From Amia ocellicauda (taxonomy: Eukaryota > Chordata > Actinopteri > Amiiformes > Amiidae), in the NCBI RefSeq assembly GCF_036373705.1, contig NC_089853.1, positions 4,698,905-4,762,904 of the forward strand: DNA of 64,000 bases. The letters run 5' to 3'. Position 1 is the stretch's first letter. Each line of letters begins with the position of its first letter. A program made the translations under genes and the position numbers. This document shows positions 12,210-25,669 of the stretch, piece after piece. The notes below the pieces were generated by a model. The model was given only the letters and a program-made list of their open reading frames with translations, did no database searches and was not told the DNA's origin.

Positions 12210-15200
12210 ATGGTTATAATTGTGATTTTGTTGTTGCTGAGTTTCTTGGATCCCAGTAAGCAGGAATCTTTGTCTCCAAGGCTGGCTAGGACCCCGGGGG
12301 CTCCCTGTGCCAGGGGCCAGGCGTGTGACCCCAGGCAGCGCAGAGATGCTGGGGGACGCGGCGGGGTCTACGAGCACCTCGGAGGAGCGCCAAGGCGCAG
12401 GAAGCTTTACTGTGCCACCAAGTACCATCTGCAGATACACCCCAACGGCAAAATAGACGGCTCTCTGGAGGAGAACAACCCATTTAGTAAGTACTTATAT
12501 ATGTACAAATTGTCGGAATGGATTAAAAACATGTATAACATATTTAAGCTTTCGCTATTACATTGCAATGCAGATGATTAATGTGTAATATTTTATGGCT
12601 ATGATTATCGGTGTTAAGGTTATGGACTTACAGCCATTTGTTGATGTATAGTATATTCTTTCCCACACCTATGCAGTTGCCCGATACACTGGTGTATCTG
12701 CGGGTATAAACTGTGATTATATTTCCCAAAGAAAAGACGAGGCAGCGAGCTTTATTTGACGTAAGCACTGGACATATTTTCTACTTACTGAACTTGAATA
12801 AATATTTTGCACTGTTCCTCACCACGGCAGCATAGTGACGAAGAGTGATATATTTTAATGGCAGTTTTGATGATCATGTACATGCATACATACAAACACA
12901 CACATTATTAGGTGATAATATGCATGCATTTAGTTGCTTTGGTTCAAATGTTTACTGGTCATTTAGTGATGCAATTTAAATATATTTATACGACCAGATA
13001 ACTGTTTTCTAAATATGTAAATATAAGATTAATAAACCTTAAACCTGCACACACACATGCACAGCAGTCGGATTTGCAGTTCAAGGGCTGGGTTAAGACT
13101 AGTCGAGCATTTCTGCTTTTACAACAATACAAAATCATAAAACAATAATAAAACAATATCGAGCTCCCGTCAATCGTGCGAATCAGTCTTTTCTGTGCTT
13201 GCAAAGAATGAACCCCATCACTCTGACAGACTGCAAAGGTAAAATTAATTAAAAGAGTCCAGTAGAAAAGACAATTTGATTGTTTGTTTTGGTGTCAGAA
13301 ATGGTGTTCATCGTGTCACTTTCTTCTAAATCTCCACAGAATTTGTAAAAGTGTATTCATATTTGAGCTTTGTACCCTAGCCAGATGATGCACATCATAT
13401 AAATTAACAAAAACAACAAATGCCACCCGATATTAATAAAAACGATATGTTATATTTAACATAAAACAAAAAAAGTTGAATATTTAATGATTATAACTGT
13501 TTATGACATAAGCATGCAAGTGTAAGTTTCTATTTCCAGTAGAAACCCCCGCCCCCACAACGCCACCACATTTAAATCCAGTGAACCTTTTGATAATTAA
13601 ACGATAAACGTAGTTTATCATCTGAAATAGCTGGCAACACTTTTGGTCTAATTGTACAAAGTAAAACAAACAAATAAACATATAAACAAAACAAATAAAT
13701 ACAATAACTTCCAAAATGCTCTCTCATATTCTGAATTTGAACGTGCAAATCATGTTTTCAACGTCACTATAGGCATACAACTAAAATAGCGTGCTTTTGG
13801 TGACAGGTTTCAATAATTATTTAAATTAACGCATTTTATTTCCCAGTTTTGTATGTCCAGCACTAAAGCATCGTATGTGTAAAACGGTTCAAATCGAAAT
13901 CATATATCATTTTGTGACTTTCAACTCAACTCTGCTAAAGCGTCTGAAATGCTTTTAAACATTAGAGCACAAACGGACTGCATGATGCAAAGGATTTAAC
14001 TACATTTCAGCTATTTGGGACAAGGAAACAGATGTCAGGCATTATGAAAGGATTTAAACTTTTTTACAGGATTAACTGAACCTGTAGTTCAATGTCATTC
14101 AACTTTTCTTTGGATTGATGTTAAATCTCATTGACCTCTGTCAGGGTTTAATCCAACTCTTACTTCGAGGTCTCAATAAAATCTTTGGTGGCTTGATGCT
14201 TTGTAAAAGTCAAACGGGCACTTTCACTAATCGCTTCATACTGGGCAGGTACTTGCAGCTGCACTTATTCAGAATGCTATTTACAAAAACAAATCTATAT
14301 GGGTGACATTGTTGCAGTGTACAAATAAGCACTTTAAACACTGAAATAATCTCAAACCAAATATATTATGCTGTTATATCTTAAGCTTTCCATGGAGGAT
14401 TGTTCAGTTGAAATAAAATGGATTGAAAAACATTAGAAAGGATTTGAAGACTAATTCATCACAAAATGACTTTCAAAGCATGGTGGTTATGTTGAATAAT
14501 GCCCAATTGTGTTTGTGTAAATATGAAACACTTACTACTTAGCTCAAGCTTTTATGGTACTTCAGTCAAAAATTAATACTCTGATATTTCTCTGCAGGCA
14601 TCTTAGAGATCACAGCCGTTGATGTTGGAGTGGTGGCCATAAAGGGCCTGTTTTCGGGCAGATATCTGGCCATGAATAAAAAGGGACGCCTTTATGCCTC
14701 GGTAAGTTACAGCACATTTATAAACGCCAGATTCAGATAAAAGCCTTTGAAAATAGTTAGCTACAAGGAGGCTATTTCCCACTGCTCTCTGTAGTACTCC
14801 CACACAATGAGCGGGCCGCAATTACACTAAATTGCAAAGTCTCCGCTGTGTAACGTCTTTGATATGTCTTGTTGTCGATGGTGTGACACTGAGATCGCAT
14901 TTCCTGCCTGGTTCTTAAACATTGTCATTGTCAGTTATTGTTCCTATTCTCACAACCACAACGCTTATTATGACAACTAGTAGGGCAAACCAGTTTACAC
15001 TTTAAAGTCCATTTAATCCCATATACATCAGTGTGTTTTTCACAGTTGGGATTTGGGTAATTACCAGGCTCGGAATATGAAAAAAAGTCTGTTTAATCAT
15101 ACTGTGTCGAACAATATGTCCCCCTTCATTTAACTGTTGAGATGTAATTCAGTATTGATCAGGATTAGGACTGACAGAATCAAAGCCCACTATGGCCACA

Positions 15201-16091
15201 TGAGGAACAAGTTCTTACAAAGAGATCTCATGCCATTAAACTAAATGTATGATGGGTACATTTTCAGTGTATGGCCTAGGGGTTTATCTACAACCCATCT
15301 GTCACTACTGCTATTCGCTGAGATTTTATTTGATATTAAATACTGTATCACTCACCATTCATCCAAACAACTTCAATATATAGCACTGTGGTTTTTAGTT
15401 TGTGCTTTGTTTGTGATGCATTAATAAACAACCCTTTTTAGAAAGAATATATTCGAAGTATTACAATGACAGTGAAGTCAGATATGGGTTTTAAAACCAC
15501 TGAAGGTTTAAATTGTTTGCAGGGGTTCAGTTTCTGCCACAATGTTTGCACCAGATTGATATCTACTTTTTAATATTCTTTATTAATTTACATTTTAGCA
15601 GAAAAAAACAGTTCTACTTGAATTTTCTTGATGAATAAACAATGTTATGAACTTTCCTAATAAACTGGATACTAGTATAAAAATGAATAAATAATAATAT
15701 ATTCTCATTCATTGTTCCACAGGATGTTTATAACCAAGACTGTGAGTTTGTGGAGAGAATCCACGAGCTGGGCTACAACACCTACGCATCTCGGCATTAC
15801 CGGACAGCGCCACAGTCGACAGGGGGGAAGCGCAGGGCAAGCGCAGAAAGACTCTGGTATGTGTCGATCAATGGGAAAGGACGACCCAGGAGGGGATTCA
15901 AGACGCGCCGGACAGAGAAAGCATCCCTTTTTCTGCCCAGAGTGCTGGAAAACAAGGACCATGAAATGGTACGGTTGTTTCACTCAAACGCCAAATACAG
16001 GGAGAACATTTTGAGACCTACCAGCAAGAGTGAGCGCAGGCGGCGCCGACATAGAATCAATCTCTTCCAAGTCAAAGACTCCCCAGACTGA
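12210..16091 (+). CDS. fgf3: Fibroblast growth factor 3
   Basis: Three coding exons, 12210-12486, 14598-14701 and 15723-16091, encode 249 aa (human FGF3 is 239). The introns are 2111 and 1021 bp with GTAAGT donors. Fgf3 is a secreted heparin-binding ligand of FGFR2b/FGFR1b, known in vertebrates for inner ear, hindbrain and pharyngeal development. The ATG at 12210 has a strong context (A at -3, G at +4) and opens a hydrophobic signal peptide (residues 1-13). Family hallmarks are the DAGGRGG stretch (46-52), the [14 protein letters not shown] segment (55-68), [12 protein letters not shown] at the end of exon 2, and [13 protein letters not shown] plus [14 protein letters not shown] in exon 3. 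The tail has a basic run, R232-R236. Cys68 and Cys134 fit the conserved FGF cysteines. I see no N-X-S/T sequon; the site used in human FGF3 reads D-G-S here. Neighbours fgf4 and fgf19 confirm the assignment. Confidence 0.97.
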
Positions 16092-17150
16092 AGCTGCACT
16101 CCTGTCACAAGATGTTGTAGGTAAAACACTTTTCAGACACTTCCCTGAAGGTGCACGGAAGTGTGAACAACAGAAAAACAATCACTACTGCGTTTTAACC
16201 ATTGGAGAAGATTGGTTAAGCATTGGCATAGAATAAACATGAAGGCGTTTCATATGTGTAGATGACAAAAGGAGGGGAAAAGAGTATTTTAATTACAATA
16301 CCTTGTTTTTACATTGTACAGATAAATAAGTTAATGTGACCAAAATCAACACTGCTGGAATATTTTCTACTTTTTTTTATCACAAGTATTTGTAGATTTC
16401 GTTTTCTGTACTGTACCTTTTCATGTCAGATAATTAATGTATATATGTGTACAATAGTTTTCTATATTATTCTTGTTTCGATAGACTTTTTACATCAGAC
16501 AAAGCCTGCAATATTATACTAAGTTAAAGAAAACATTAATGTAAAAAGATAGAGGGTAGTTAGCACTTTTTTTTCTGATTCCCGAACAAGAAAAAAAAAG
16601 CAATCAGAGAGAGATGTGATGTATAATTTTCATATGTGTGATAGTCTACTGTCTTAAAACTTCAAAAAAGTGACTTGCTATATAACTAATTTTATTCATA
16701 TTTATTTAGTTCCATTATGCTTTAAATTATTGATGACAGACAGTTAATCCATTTAACATTGTTCTTAACTTTACTCTACTATCAGTCTATTCCATAAAGT
16801 TAAATGACAGATCTAAACTGGAGTTTAAAGATATTGCTTCTTTTATGCCACTAACAGAAGTTATTTTTGGGCTTTTATAGGTCTAAGCGTTTTAAGTCTT
16901 TAATATGAAAAATGTCTTTGATAGGCAACGCCTTCATAAATTATTAAATTAAGTATCCAGCCTATTCATAAAGAGCTCCAAAATGGATTCCACTGTGGAG
17001 AAGCAAAGCAGCTTTTCAGACGTGAAATCAGATTACAGAATTTGAAGACTTAAAACGCTGGCATTACATTGCTTTTTTACACTGTGTAAAAAGGTTAAAT
17101 TATTTCAGAAAAATGTCACCAATAAAAGAATTTGTAATTGTACAAGTTGT
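16092..17150 (+). other. fgf3: fgf3 3' UTR with two poly(A) signals
   Basis: AT-rich DNA follows the stop codon. AATAAA occurs at 16232-16237 and again at 17121-17126. The second is followed within 25 nt by a GT-rich stretch typical of a cleavage site, so the main transcript end is probably near 17145. The boundary is inferred from these signals only. Confidence 0.6.
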
Positions 17151-19915
17151 GTGTTTTCACTTCACGGTGCTCGATTTCAGAAGTGAAGTGTGTTGTGTTT
17201 GAGTGGCACGTTTTTGCAGACATTTCTTCCCCGTCTCTGTCCCTTCCCATGCAAACAAGGAACAAACGCATTTATGGGGTTTGGTGTGCGACTGTCTGTT
17301 CATTTCGAAAAGTGAAACTAATAGCAGAGCACCTTCAGTGAATCCGATCCATCAGTCTTTGGATAAAACTGCTATTATTGCCGTGTCGCTGAATTACCGC
17401 TGTGAAACGAAGCATCTCTCTTGAGACCATTAGAGAGTGCTCTTTGTGTGTAGTGTACACTGTTACAGGTGACATCATCCCTTTTGCCTTTTGAGTGAGG
17501 GGGGAGTTGGGAATCTTGTCCTAAAATAATAATAATAGTAATAATAATAAAATGTGAAGACAGTTATTGGGTTATTCTGGTTGCCAAAGACAGTGTCAAC
17601 ATTCGGTTTGCAATTCACAAAGTGAGAAATGCTCTCAGCAGGGTATGATCGGGGTTAAAAACTATGGAGCAAAAAAGTTATTCTATACTTTTAAAGTCTG
17701 AAAGCTTCCTTTAAGGGACCTAGCCTCTGACAATAGCAATATCTCTAGGGAAACATGGGAAAGTATGTTGCCTTCGACTTTCTTTCTCTTTGCAAACTCA
17801 CTAAGCTTAAAATCTGGTAAACAAGGCAATCCCTTCAAATAACTGCCTCACAGAAAGTCTAACATTTTGTTTTATAAAGTGCATGGCACTTATAATGCTC
17901 ACACACAATGCCAAACCTTTAGATCATCTTGTGGAGCATTTCAAACCGCTTTTTGTTTCTTTCTACAAAGTCTCAAGTTCAAATGTCAACTCCTCCATAC
18001 ACCATTTCTGTGCTTTATGGGAGAAAAGGTTACAGCCTTTCCCATCACTTACATTTTCCACATATTCACACACTTAAAACAAGAATACAAATATGTTAAC
18101 GGAGGTAAAAAAAAATGTAAAAGGAGTAAAATGCGTGGGTTCTTTCTGGCTAAACTAAAACTTACTGCATCATGAATTGTAGACTAAACATGTCACTCAA
18201 AAAGCAACACGTTAGCTGCAAATACATATATTTTATGATATTCGATTAGAGTATCTCAGCTGTTACCTACATTCCACTGTGGAGTAGATATAATTGATTT
18301 ATGGGATGCTAACTTTCAGGTTGGCTAAATTAAAAGTGCGTAACAAACAGGGAAATGCCGTCTGCAGGGGCACGGTGGTGATGTATTTGGTTGATACGAA
18401 TACATGTTCTGGTAGTTTAAAATCACAGCCCAACATTGCTTCCAACCAAAGCTGTAGACCATTTGAATTCAAACAGACCCCCATCAACGCATATGGAATA
18501 AGCAGGATTCAAAATGTGCTGAAGATTGTTTTAGGTAAGCTGAGATAACAGCAGATTGTCAAGTGATCCTCTTAAACATTGATAATGTAGCCAAACCGAC
18601 AACACCAATAACACAAACCCCCCCACCCACACATAGACTGTACAGGACTGCAATTCCCTGAAGGAAAATCTTTTAAAACATTTCAAAACAGGGAGTTTGG
18701 AAACGTACCACACACTGACCATAAGAGGATATATAGTATATAAATAAATATAGGATATATTAGCATTTCTTATATTGTACTAATGAATGTATTAACCTCA
18801 ACAAATTACCTCCTCGATTGTAGACGTCCCCTGGAATATCTATATTGACACATGACGCCCTTATTAGTTCAGTTGCATTAAATAGGTAAACAGAAGCACT
18901 GGGGTTAGGGTTCGGGGTCCTGATCAAGCATTTGGTGTTGACCTGCAGCACAATAACGTGTGTGCAGCCATGTCAAGGGGTCAGGGATGCTCATTAGCAC
19001 AGTTGTGAAACATTCCCTCCCACCCTCAGCACAGCGGCCGCAGCGAAGCTGGAGCAAGCTTACTTTTGTCATGACACCCTGGGGTTCAAAGCCTCAGACT
19101 CCCAGTCAAAAGAGTCAGTCAGAAAACTAGATAATAGGAGTCTTGTAACCCTTTGCAAGCTAGGAGCCGCAGCAAAACCCGCGTCTCGTGTTCACTTGTA
19201 GACAGTGCACCCTAGGGGCAGGACGTCGGGAGGAGTTTTCTCTTATTTATTATTTCCCATTTGTGCAATATATAATAAAAAGGACAATACATTGTAAGGG
19301 TGAATTTCGTGTATAAGGAGTGAAGGAACATTCTGATTTACTGGAAGGCTGTAGGTATATGTACCGTTTAAAGTCACCACAAGAGGGATATGCCAGAAAC
19401 ACAAATATAATCATTAAAATTAGACATTCTCCTAGATTACTCTTAGAGCACGAAGTCATCTTACAAATGCCTTCATCCCAGTTAAAGTATTTAGAGAACA
19501 TATACACACATGTATCTATAGCTATCTAAATATATTTACACACAAACACACTTATGAGTATATATATATATGACCTTCCTTGCCCTAGTTTAATGGACGA
19601 GAGTGTTATCAGATGCCAAGATAAGACCTCATGCTCGACTCCAGGGAATTAATGAAAGATTGTCCAATTAAAGCTACTGCTATTCAGCGTCTCTCCATGC
19701 AGTCTGTGGGGCTTTCAGTGACAAGTGCTCATTCCTGTCTAATTGGTATAGTCAAGAATTCCTCCTGTACAAAACCTGTCTCTGTACTGGAACCCTTTGT
19801 CTGATCTATGCTGGCAGTTTTGTTTTGTTTTTTAATTTTTTTATCATCAACATCTGTCTCCGTGTGCCTATATGAAGTTTTGAAGGTTTCAGGGTTTGAC
19901 TTTAAAAGGAAAGAA

Positions 19916-19918
<3 letters not shown>

Positions 19919-19957
<39 letters not shown>
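19919..19957. repeat. (TA)n microsatellite
   Basis: TA dinucleotide run of about 39 bp. Confidence 0.95.
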
Positions 19958-19964
<7 letters not shown>

Positions 19965-21455
19965 TTAAAAATAACTTTAGGAGTATTCAAACATTTTAAT
20001 TTGAATTGGTTGTTTAGAAAAGTACTTAATGCTCAGTAGCTAAATATTCAAGCAAAGCAAATACTATAATTTTAAACACCACTAGAATTTATTATTATAT
20101 TATTATTAAGTAATTAGAAAAATATCTAATGTAGGGATGTACCAAAAATAATGAGAAATTTATCGATTTACAATGTCTAGATGCATATGTGGCTTGTAAA
20201 ATAGTTTTTGTGTTTGTAGCAAAGCCTAATATTTTCAATGCTTAAATCGTTAATTTAAGAAAATATCCCAATGAGAAAATGTTTTGATTTGTTTTAAGCA
20301 TCAGTTTTTATTTTTGGATGTATAGACACTATACTGAGAGGAAGAAAGTTATGTATTCTGATGTCCCCTGCTAAACACAAATAAACTTAAACTAAAAATG
20401 TATTTATATTCATAACAGAACTACCATCTGAACATCTGATTTTTTACATCATATGGTAACTAAAAGGTGAGCTATTTCACCTTAATCCTGATCTTGTAGA
20501 TAATATCTCTTTTGTAATTTACTAGGATTTATTTGTAGTTATTCCCATTATTTGGTTTAACTTGTTTAACTTGATGAACTCCCAAAAACTGGTTTAGACA
20601 CGATTATTGAATTAGAATTCAGCTGGCAAATGTTACTAAGGTAATAAATAAATAAATATATATATATATAGTAAATATATGAAGAATACATAAATAATAC
20701 CATATTAAATACAAATTAAGCACAAATATGATATTAACAATTTCATAAAATCTTTAAAATAATCTGTCAAGTTTTATAATCAATCAAATCAGACACAAAT
20801 CTCTTAAATAAAAGCATAATGCATTTATATTTTTACAATCATTCCGAAATAAGAACTTTCTAAAATGATTAGGAAAAAACCCTGCAGTGAGCCCGGAATT
20901 GAGCCTCATATCAGACAGGAGTCAATTCTCTGATCGCCCTATAGAGGGCGGTGTGAGTGATGTGAATCTTTCTCCTGTGGAGAACAAAGTGGGTTTAAAA
21001 TCCACTTCTAATGCACTTTCACATGCTCAGCTTTCTGTAAACTGCATTGATTTCCTACATAACTTTGCATGAAATCAACTATAACGATGTAGGCAGTTAA
21101 TTAGATGTATGCTGTTTCATGCTCACCTATGTCTCACATTTACAAGATATTTTCATTATTTATGTACTTACTATACCTGCATAGCCTAATAAACGTGCAA
21201 TGGGACACTCCTGACCAACCTTCAGATTTATTATTTGGTTTATGATAAAGACTAGCATGAATAAATATCTTCTGGATTCTCCAAAGTTTGGGAGTTGCAC
21301 CCGCTGCCTACACGGTTGGTCTTATGGAATAATACATGCTGGCTGATTCGTTTGCATCACAGATCATTACATTAAATAATAACAATTGAATTTATCTCAA
21401 TGACAGAATAATATTAAGATTCACAATCAATCTAGTGGAATATACATATATTATG

Positions 21456-21457
<2 letters not shown>

Positions 21458-21505
<48 letters not shown>
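21458..21505. repeat. (TA)n microsatellite
   Basis: TA dinucleotide run of about 48 bp. Confidence 0.95.
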
Positions 21506-21508
<3 letters not shown>

Positions 21509-24500
21509 GTTATATTAAATATGTTAAATATGTCGATCTTTGAAGAATTAACAAATGTGGAGAATGTTTTTCTTTATTTTGTTGCCTTAACGAAAAATGT
21601 TGGTTTGTACCCCCATAAACAGCAAGAGAGTCTTTATGGCTCCGTATTTCCTCTTTATTCAAAATTATTTTAAAAGGTTAAGATCAATTAGACCCTGTTG
21701 AAGTAAACAATATCTCAACAATAAATATTTTCAATTATTTTCCAACATATTCAATAACATTTATAGAAAACGAAATGTTAAATGATCAGTAAATACATTC
21801 ATACATAAAAAGTCTTTTTTCTGAAGTTTTTGTTTGTTTGTTTGTTTATCCGGCAGACGAAATGTACAGCACCATGGATAGCGAAACAAATGTACGAATA
21901 CTGATGCGACAGATATAGATAAAAATACCCATTGTATTACAGTAAGATTATGGTAATTATAATATAGAAAAGTAAAAGCTCTCATGAACCCTAAAATATA
22001 GACCGATAGATATAATTGGAATATCACCATGCACTTTATGGGGACAATTTGACTTGAGCGAAATCACATTGTAAGAACATCGCTTCTATATGCTTCGCAA
22101 TATACAAATGTCACCAAGCTATTCATTTGTAAAGCCGGTACTTACTATTTCAGATCCTTTCAAAATTATTTTGTAGTAGTATAAATAAGTCTTAAAAACT
22201 GTAACGACTCCAGAAGTTTATTAAACGATAAATCATTTACATTTATATGAATAGGCTAAAAGTTTAATTATGTTATATAACATAAAGCAAAAACAATTTA
22301 CGCATAAACCAAGTTCCCTGCATAGTGATGCACTACATTTATATGGCGTATAATTTTGAATGTATTTTTTGTCATCGGTATCTAATACTATTTAAACAAG
22401 TAGTTCAACCAACCAACCAACTAAATAGATGAATAATAATGATAATGACAGCGACTGAATGGGTGCATCTACATGTTACATATGCACGTCCTCTTCTCGG
22501 GATTTTGTGTGTTAAATGAACGTTAATAAAGAAATCTATCTAGTTCTCTTTGAAAGCCTGATTTGCACGCTCGTTCTCTTCTATCCTCTTAAGACAAATT
22601 AACTACAACGAATACGTTATTGTAAAATACAATTCAGAGATGTTAACGAATGCCACGTTAGTTATCTATATGAATTATTCTGACTTAGTTGTTCTGACTG
22701 CAAACGGTTTATAACAATCTGCTACAAATTAATACAGAAACCTATACGGATAGTGTTCTGGTACATTTCCTACACAAGTAGACTACCTGTCCAAATATTT
22801 GGAGACCGAGGCTACTTTAGCTATTGGATCTCGACTGCTTTCTTTGGCAACTGCCTGCTCTGATCTACTCCGCTGTCTGCAACATGTGTCACCACAACAA
22901 TGTGCGCAACAATAGGTGGTTTTGATCAGGCCAATGCTTACAACTAGATACAAGCCAAGGTCTACTAGGAAGACACACAGAGATCAAATAAAGCGACAGA
23001 AATAGAGGTGGCTTGTGTGCACATGGTGGGTCAGTAGGCAGCATGTAGGGAACCAGCGGACCCTAGATGAGAGAGGTCGCCCAGCGACAGGTCCAGCTAT
23101 TCGGTGTCCGGCCCCTAGATGTGACCGCATCCCAGCTCCTATTGGCCCCATGCAAAACACAAGTGGGTTGATATAGAGAGGCACCCAGACGTGAACGTGA
23201 GAAAACGTCGTCATGCGCATCTTCTGCTCAGCGACTACACTTGCTTTTTAATAATTGCGCAGCGCAGTTTGCTTTCCAATAGTTGGACTGATATGTAGAA
23301 AAATGCCTTCCCCCAAAATGAACACTATTTATTGAGCAGTAGTATAAACCTTTAAAAGGACACATCAAAGCAATTCAGTGGGGTATGTAATAGTGGACTG
23401 AATGATCCCTACTTCTACATTCAGATAATGTGAATTTTACATTGATATGAGGCACTAGACATGAGAACACGGTGGGAGTAGTTTGGGGTTGTTCATCACT
23501 CGGCTCCTAGACAGTTTGTGCCTTCAGGTTATTATCACCTTTTTACCTACCTGCTTGAAATTCAATTTCATAAATAAAAGCTTTGGGTCGTGAGTCGAAC
23601 TTGTGAGTCAACGGGTGCGTCACCTATAGGCTGCACTTTGATTATGATCATGTTTAGAAAATAATATGGATATGCAAGTGCTCTGTCTCGACAGTGCACA
23701 GTTGCAGGGTTATCTGAAATTATCCATGTTTTCAGGTGAATCACCTTTGGGATTACATGATTGATTGATAATTCAAACCAGTCCTCAATAACCATATTCA
23801 CTGGGCACTGGGATGGCAATTGGATTGATTGAACGGAACAAAGTGGTACTGAACAGCTATCAGAATTTGATTATATATCACAAGACTTCAACGACGTGAG
23901 GTGAAAGAATTTAAACTTAAATTAATAAAATTGCTCAAAAAGTGAAAAACACCCGATCAAGTGTCACTGTACTTCTAAAATGACTACTCAGATATTTGCA
24001 TCATTACTTATTCAGCTAGCACTATTCTCTCAACGTTACGGATGCTAATAAAATAAGGAAAAGGACAGTTTAACGACGACTTTGCTGAAAACCCCTTGAT
24101 CTGAATTCCAGTGAACTGTAGTTCTGTACATCTCACCCTACTAGTTACAAAGATCACTTTCATGCCTAATCAATAGGCTATAATATTTTAAAAGCCCATC
24201 AACAAATGAATGAATACATATATGCATACACAAACCACTAAATAAAGAAATAAAGAAATGAATGGATGAATGGATGAATGAATCAATGAATCAATCAATC
24301 AATCGCGTCGGTGTGATATTAGATCTACCGAAACTACATTCAATTACACATCACGCAAGAAGGTCAGCGGCTCTCGCACCTCTGTGCGCTTTCACCTTGC
24401 CCCGGGCCACTCTGTTTTGCGTGGCATCCTTTACCATAACAGTGGGGAATCGGCACGGCATGAATCGGACAAAACTACCGCAGGGTACAGCGACCCTGAC

Positions 24501-24639
24501 TCATGACCAGACACTCCATGCATTACTTCAGCAGTTGCAGATCATAGACTGACGCATTGGCATCACAAACGCAATCTCACAGTGCAGGGATGCTAATGTA
24601 AGGTGTTAAACAATGCCCGATACCTAACAGCAAAGGTAA

Positions 24640-24810
24640 CTGATAACCCACTTAAACGGTATCTAATTAAGTTTTAATCACTCTCTATTGCAGCTTAATA
24701 GCTGACGTCAGGCGCCTTTGTAGCCTGCAATGAACTGAAGTACAATTAATCACAGCTGACTGTAACATTAATAGTGATCACCATTCATCAGACAATACGT
24801 GCACTTATCG
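24640..24810. promoter_or_regulatory. Candidate fgf4 upstream element with CRE palindrome
   Basis: TGACGTCA (24703-24710) is a perfect CREB/ATF site. It sits among TAATTA, TTAATC and ATTAAT homeodomain cores, about 960 bp upstream of the fgf4 start codon. The segment is free of simple repeats. Regulatory function is an inference. Confidence 0.3.
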
Positions 24811-25377
24811 TGTTTATGCCTGTTCCCCTTGTTCTGTGCACAAGCCCATTTTTTATTTTAATTTTATTTTTAATCTTTAGTCTAAAAGTAGCTTTTACAA
24901 TCCGCAGAAAAGGACTTTTGTTTTTTCCTGTTATTGTTCATTTATAGGACTGTCTCCTGTACGACATTTCAGTCTGTTAGGTTTGTCATTTCCTATTGTA
25001 CATCCTCCCATACATCAATTATTTTATTTTTGGCGTATAATAAAGGAAGGTTTATACAAAGAAAACCCATATACCACGTCGCCAGGGCACTGCACTGATC
25101 CAAATGCCAAGGAGTTTCACAAAGTCGGACTTTGTGTGCAGAAGGCTGGCATTGACTTAACGCGCAGTCCGCTCTACATTAGCATTTGCAAGGGAATATT
25201 TTTTTGTGATCATGTTGACATTTGTTGCACCCCCCTTTTCTTACAACGTTAGCAGCACATATTGTAAGAAAGCAGTCTGTTTGGAGTTGTGAGGCATCTG
25301 TGGGCGCCGATTGTGTTAAAGTGGATTGAAGCCCTGAGCTGCAGTAGGTGGCGTGATGTAATAGGTATAGAGGCAGA

Positions 25378-25385
25378 TATAAATA
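25378..25385 (+). promoter_or_regulatory. fgf4: fgf4 TATA box
   Basis: TATAAATA, 292 bp upstream of the fgf4 ATG, on the coding strand and in a GC-richer local context. It is a good core promoter match, and a transcription start about 30 bp downstream would give a leader of roughly 260 nt. No transcript evidence is available. Confidence 0.55.
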
Positions 25386-25669
25386 TCGTCGGTGAGGGAA
25401 AAGCAGGCATGGCTGGGGTGTGCTGCTATAGTCGATCAACACTTCTTAACTTCTCCTTTGACTCCAAACAACTTGGGATCAAGTGCGAATAAACTTCCAG
25501 AGAAACCACTGCCCTTCAACCCGACTCCATGCGGCATCAAGTGGAGAGTGGCGGCTGCGTTTAGGAGTGAACGTTTGCTTCTTTTTTTCCCTTTGACATA
25601 AGAACATAGCGGAGAGAGAAGCCGAGATATTTTTAGTTTGCATTTTGACTCCTGGAAACACGTGTGTCC

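Larger units (their letters stand above)
17151..25320. other. fgf3-fgf4 intergenic region
   Basis: About 8 kb without a supportable gene. It has (TA)n tracts at 19919-19957 and 21458-21505 and long AT-rich stretches between. The last 1.3 kb before fgf4 is less AT-rich. It includes a perfect CRE palindrome at 24703-24710 among several homeodomain-type TAAT/ATTA cores. I see no transposon coding remnants here. Confidence 0.7.

Noticed and set aside
12138-12483. Open frames antisense to fgf3 exon 1
   Set aside because: They mirror the GC-rich coding exon on the other strand and have no independent support.
22784-22812. Possible Tc1-type terminal repeat (CCTGTCCAAATATTTGGAG)
   Set aside because: It has a short local palindrome, but I found no partner repeat at a sensible distance and no transposase remnant.
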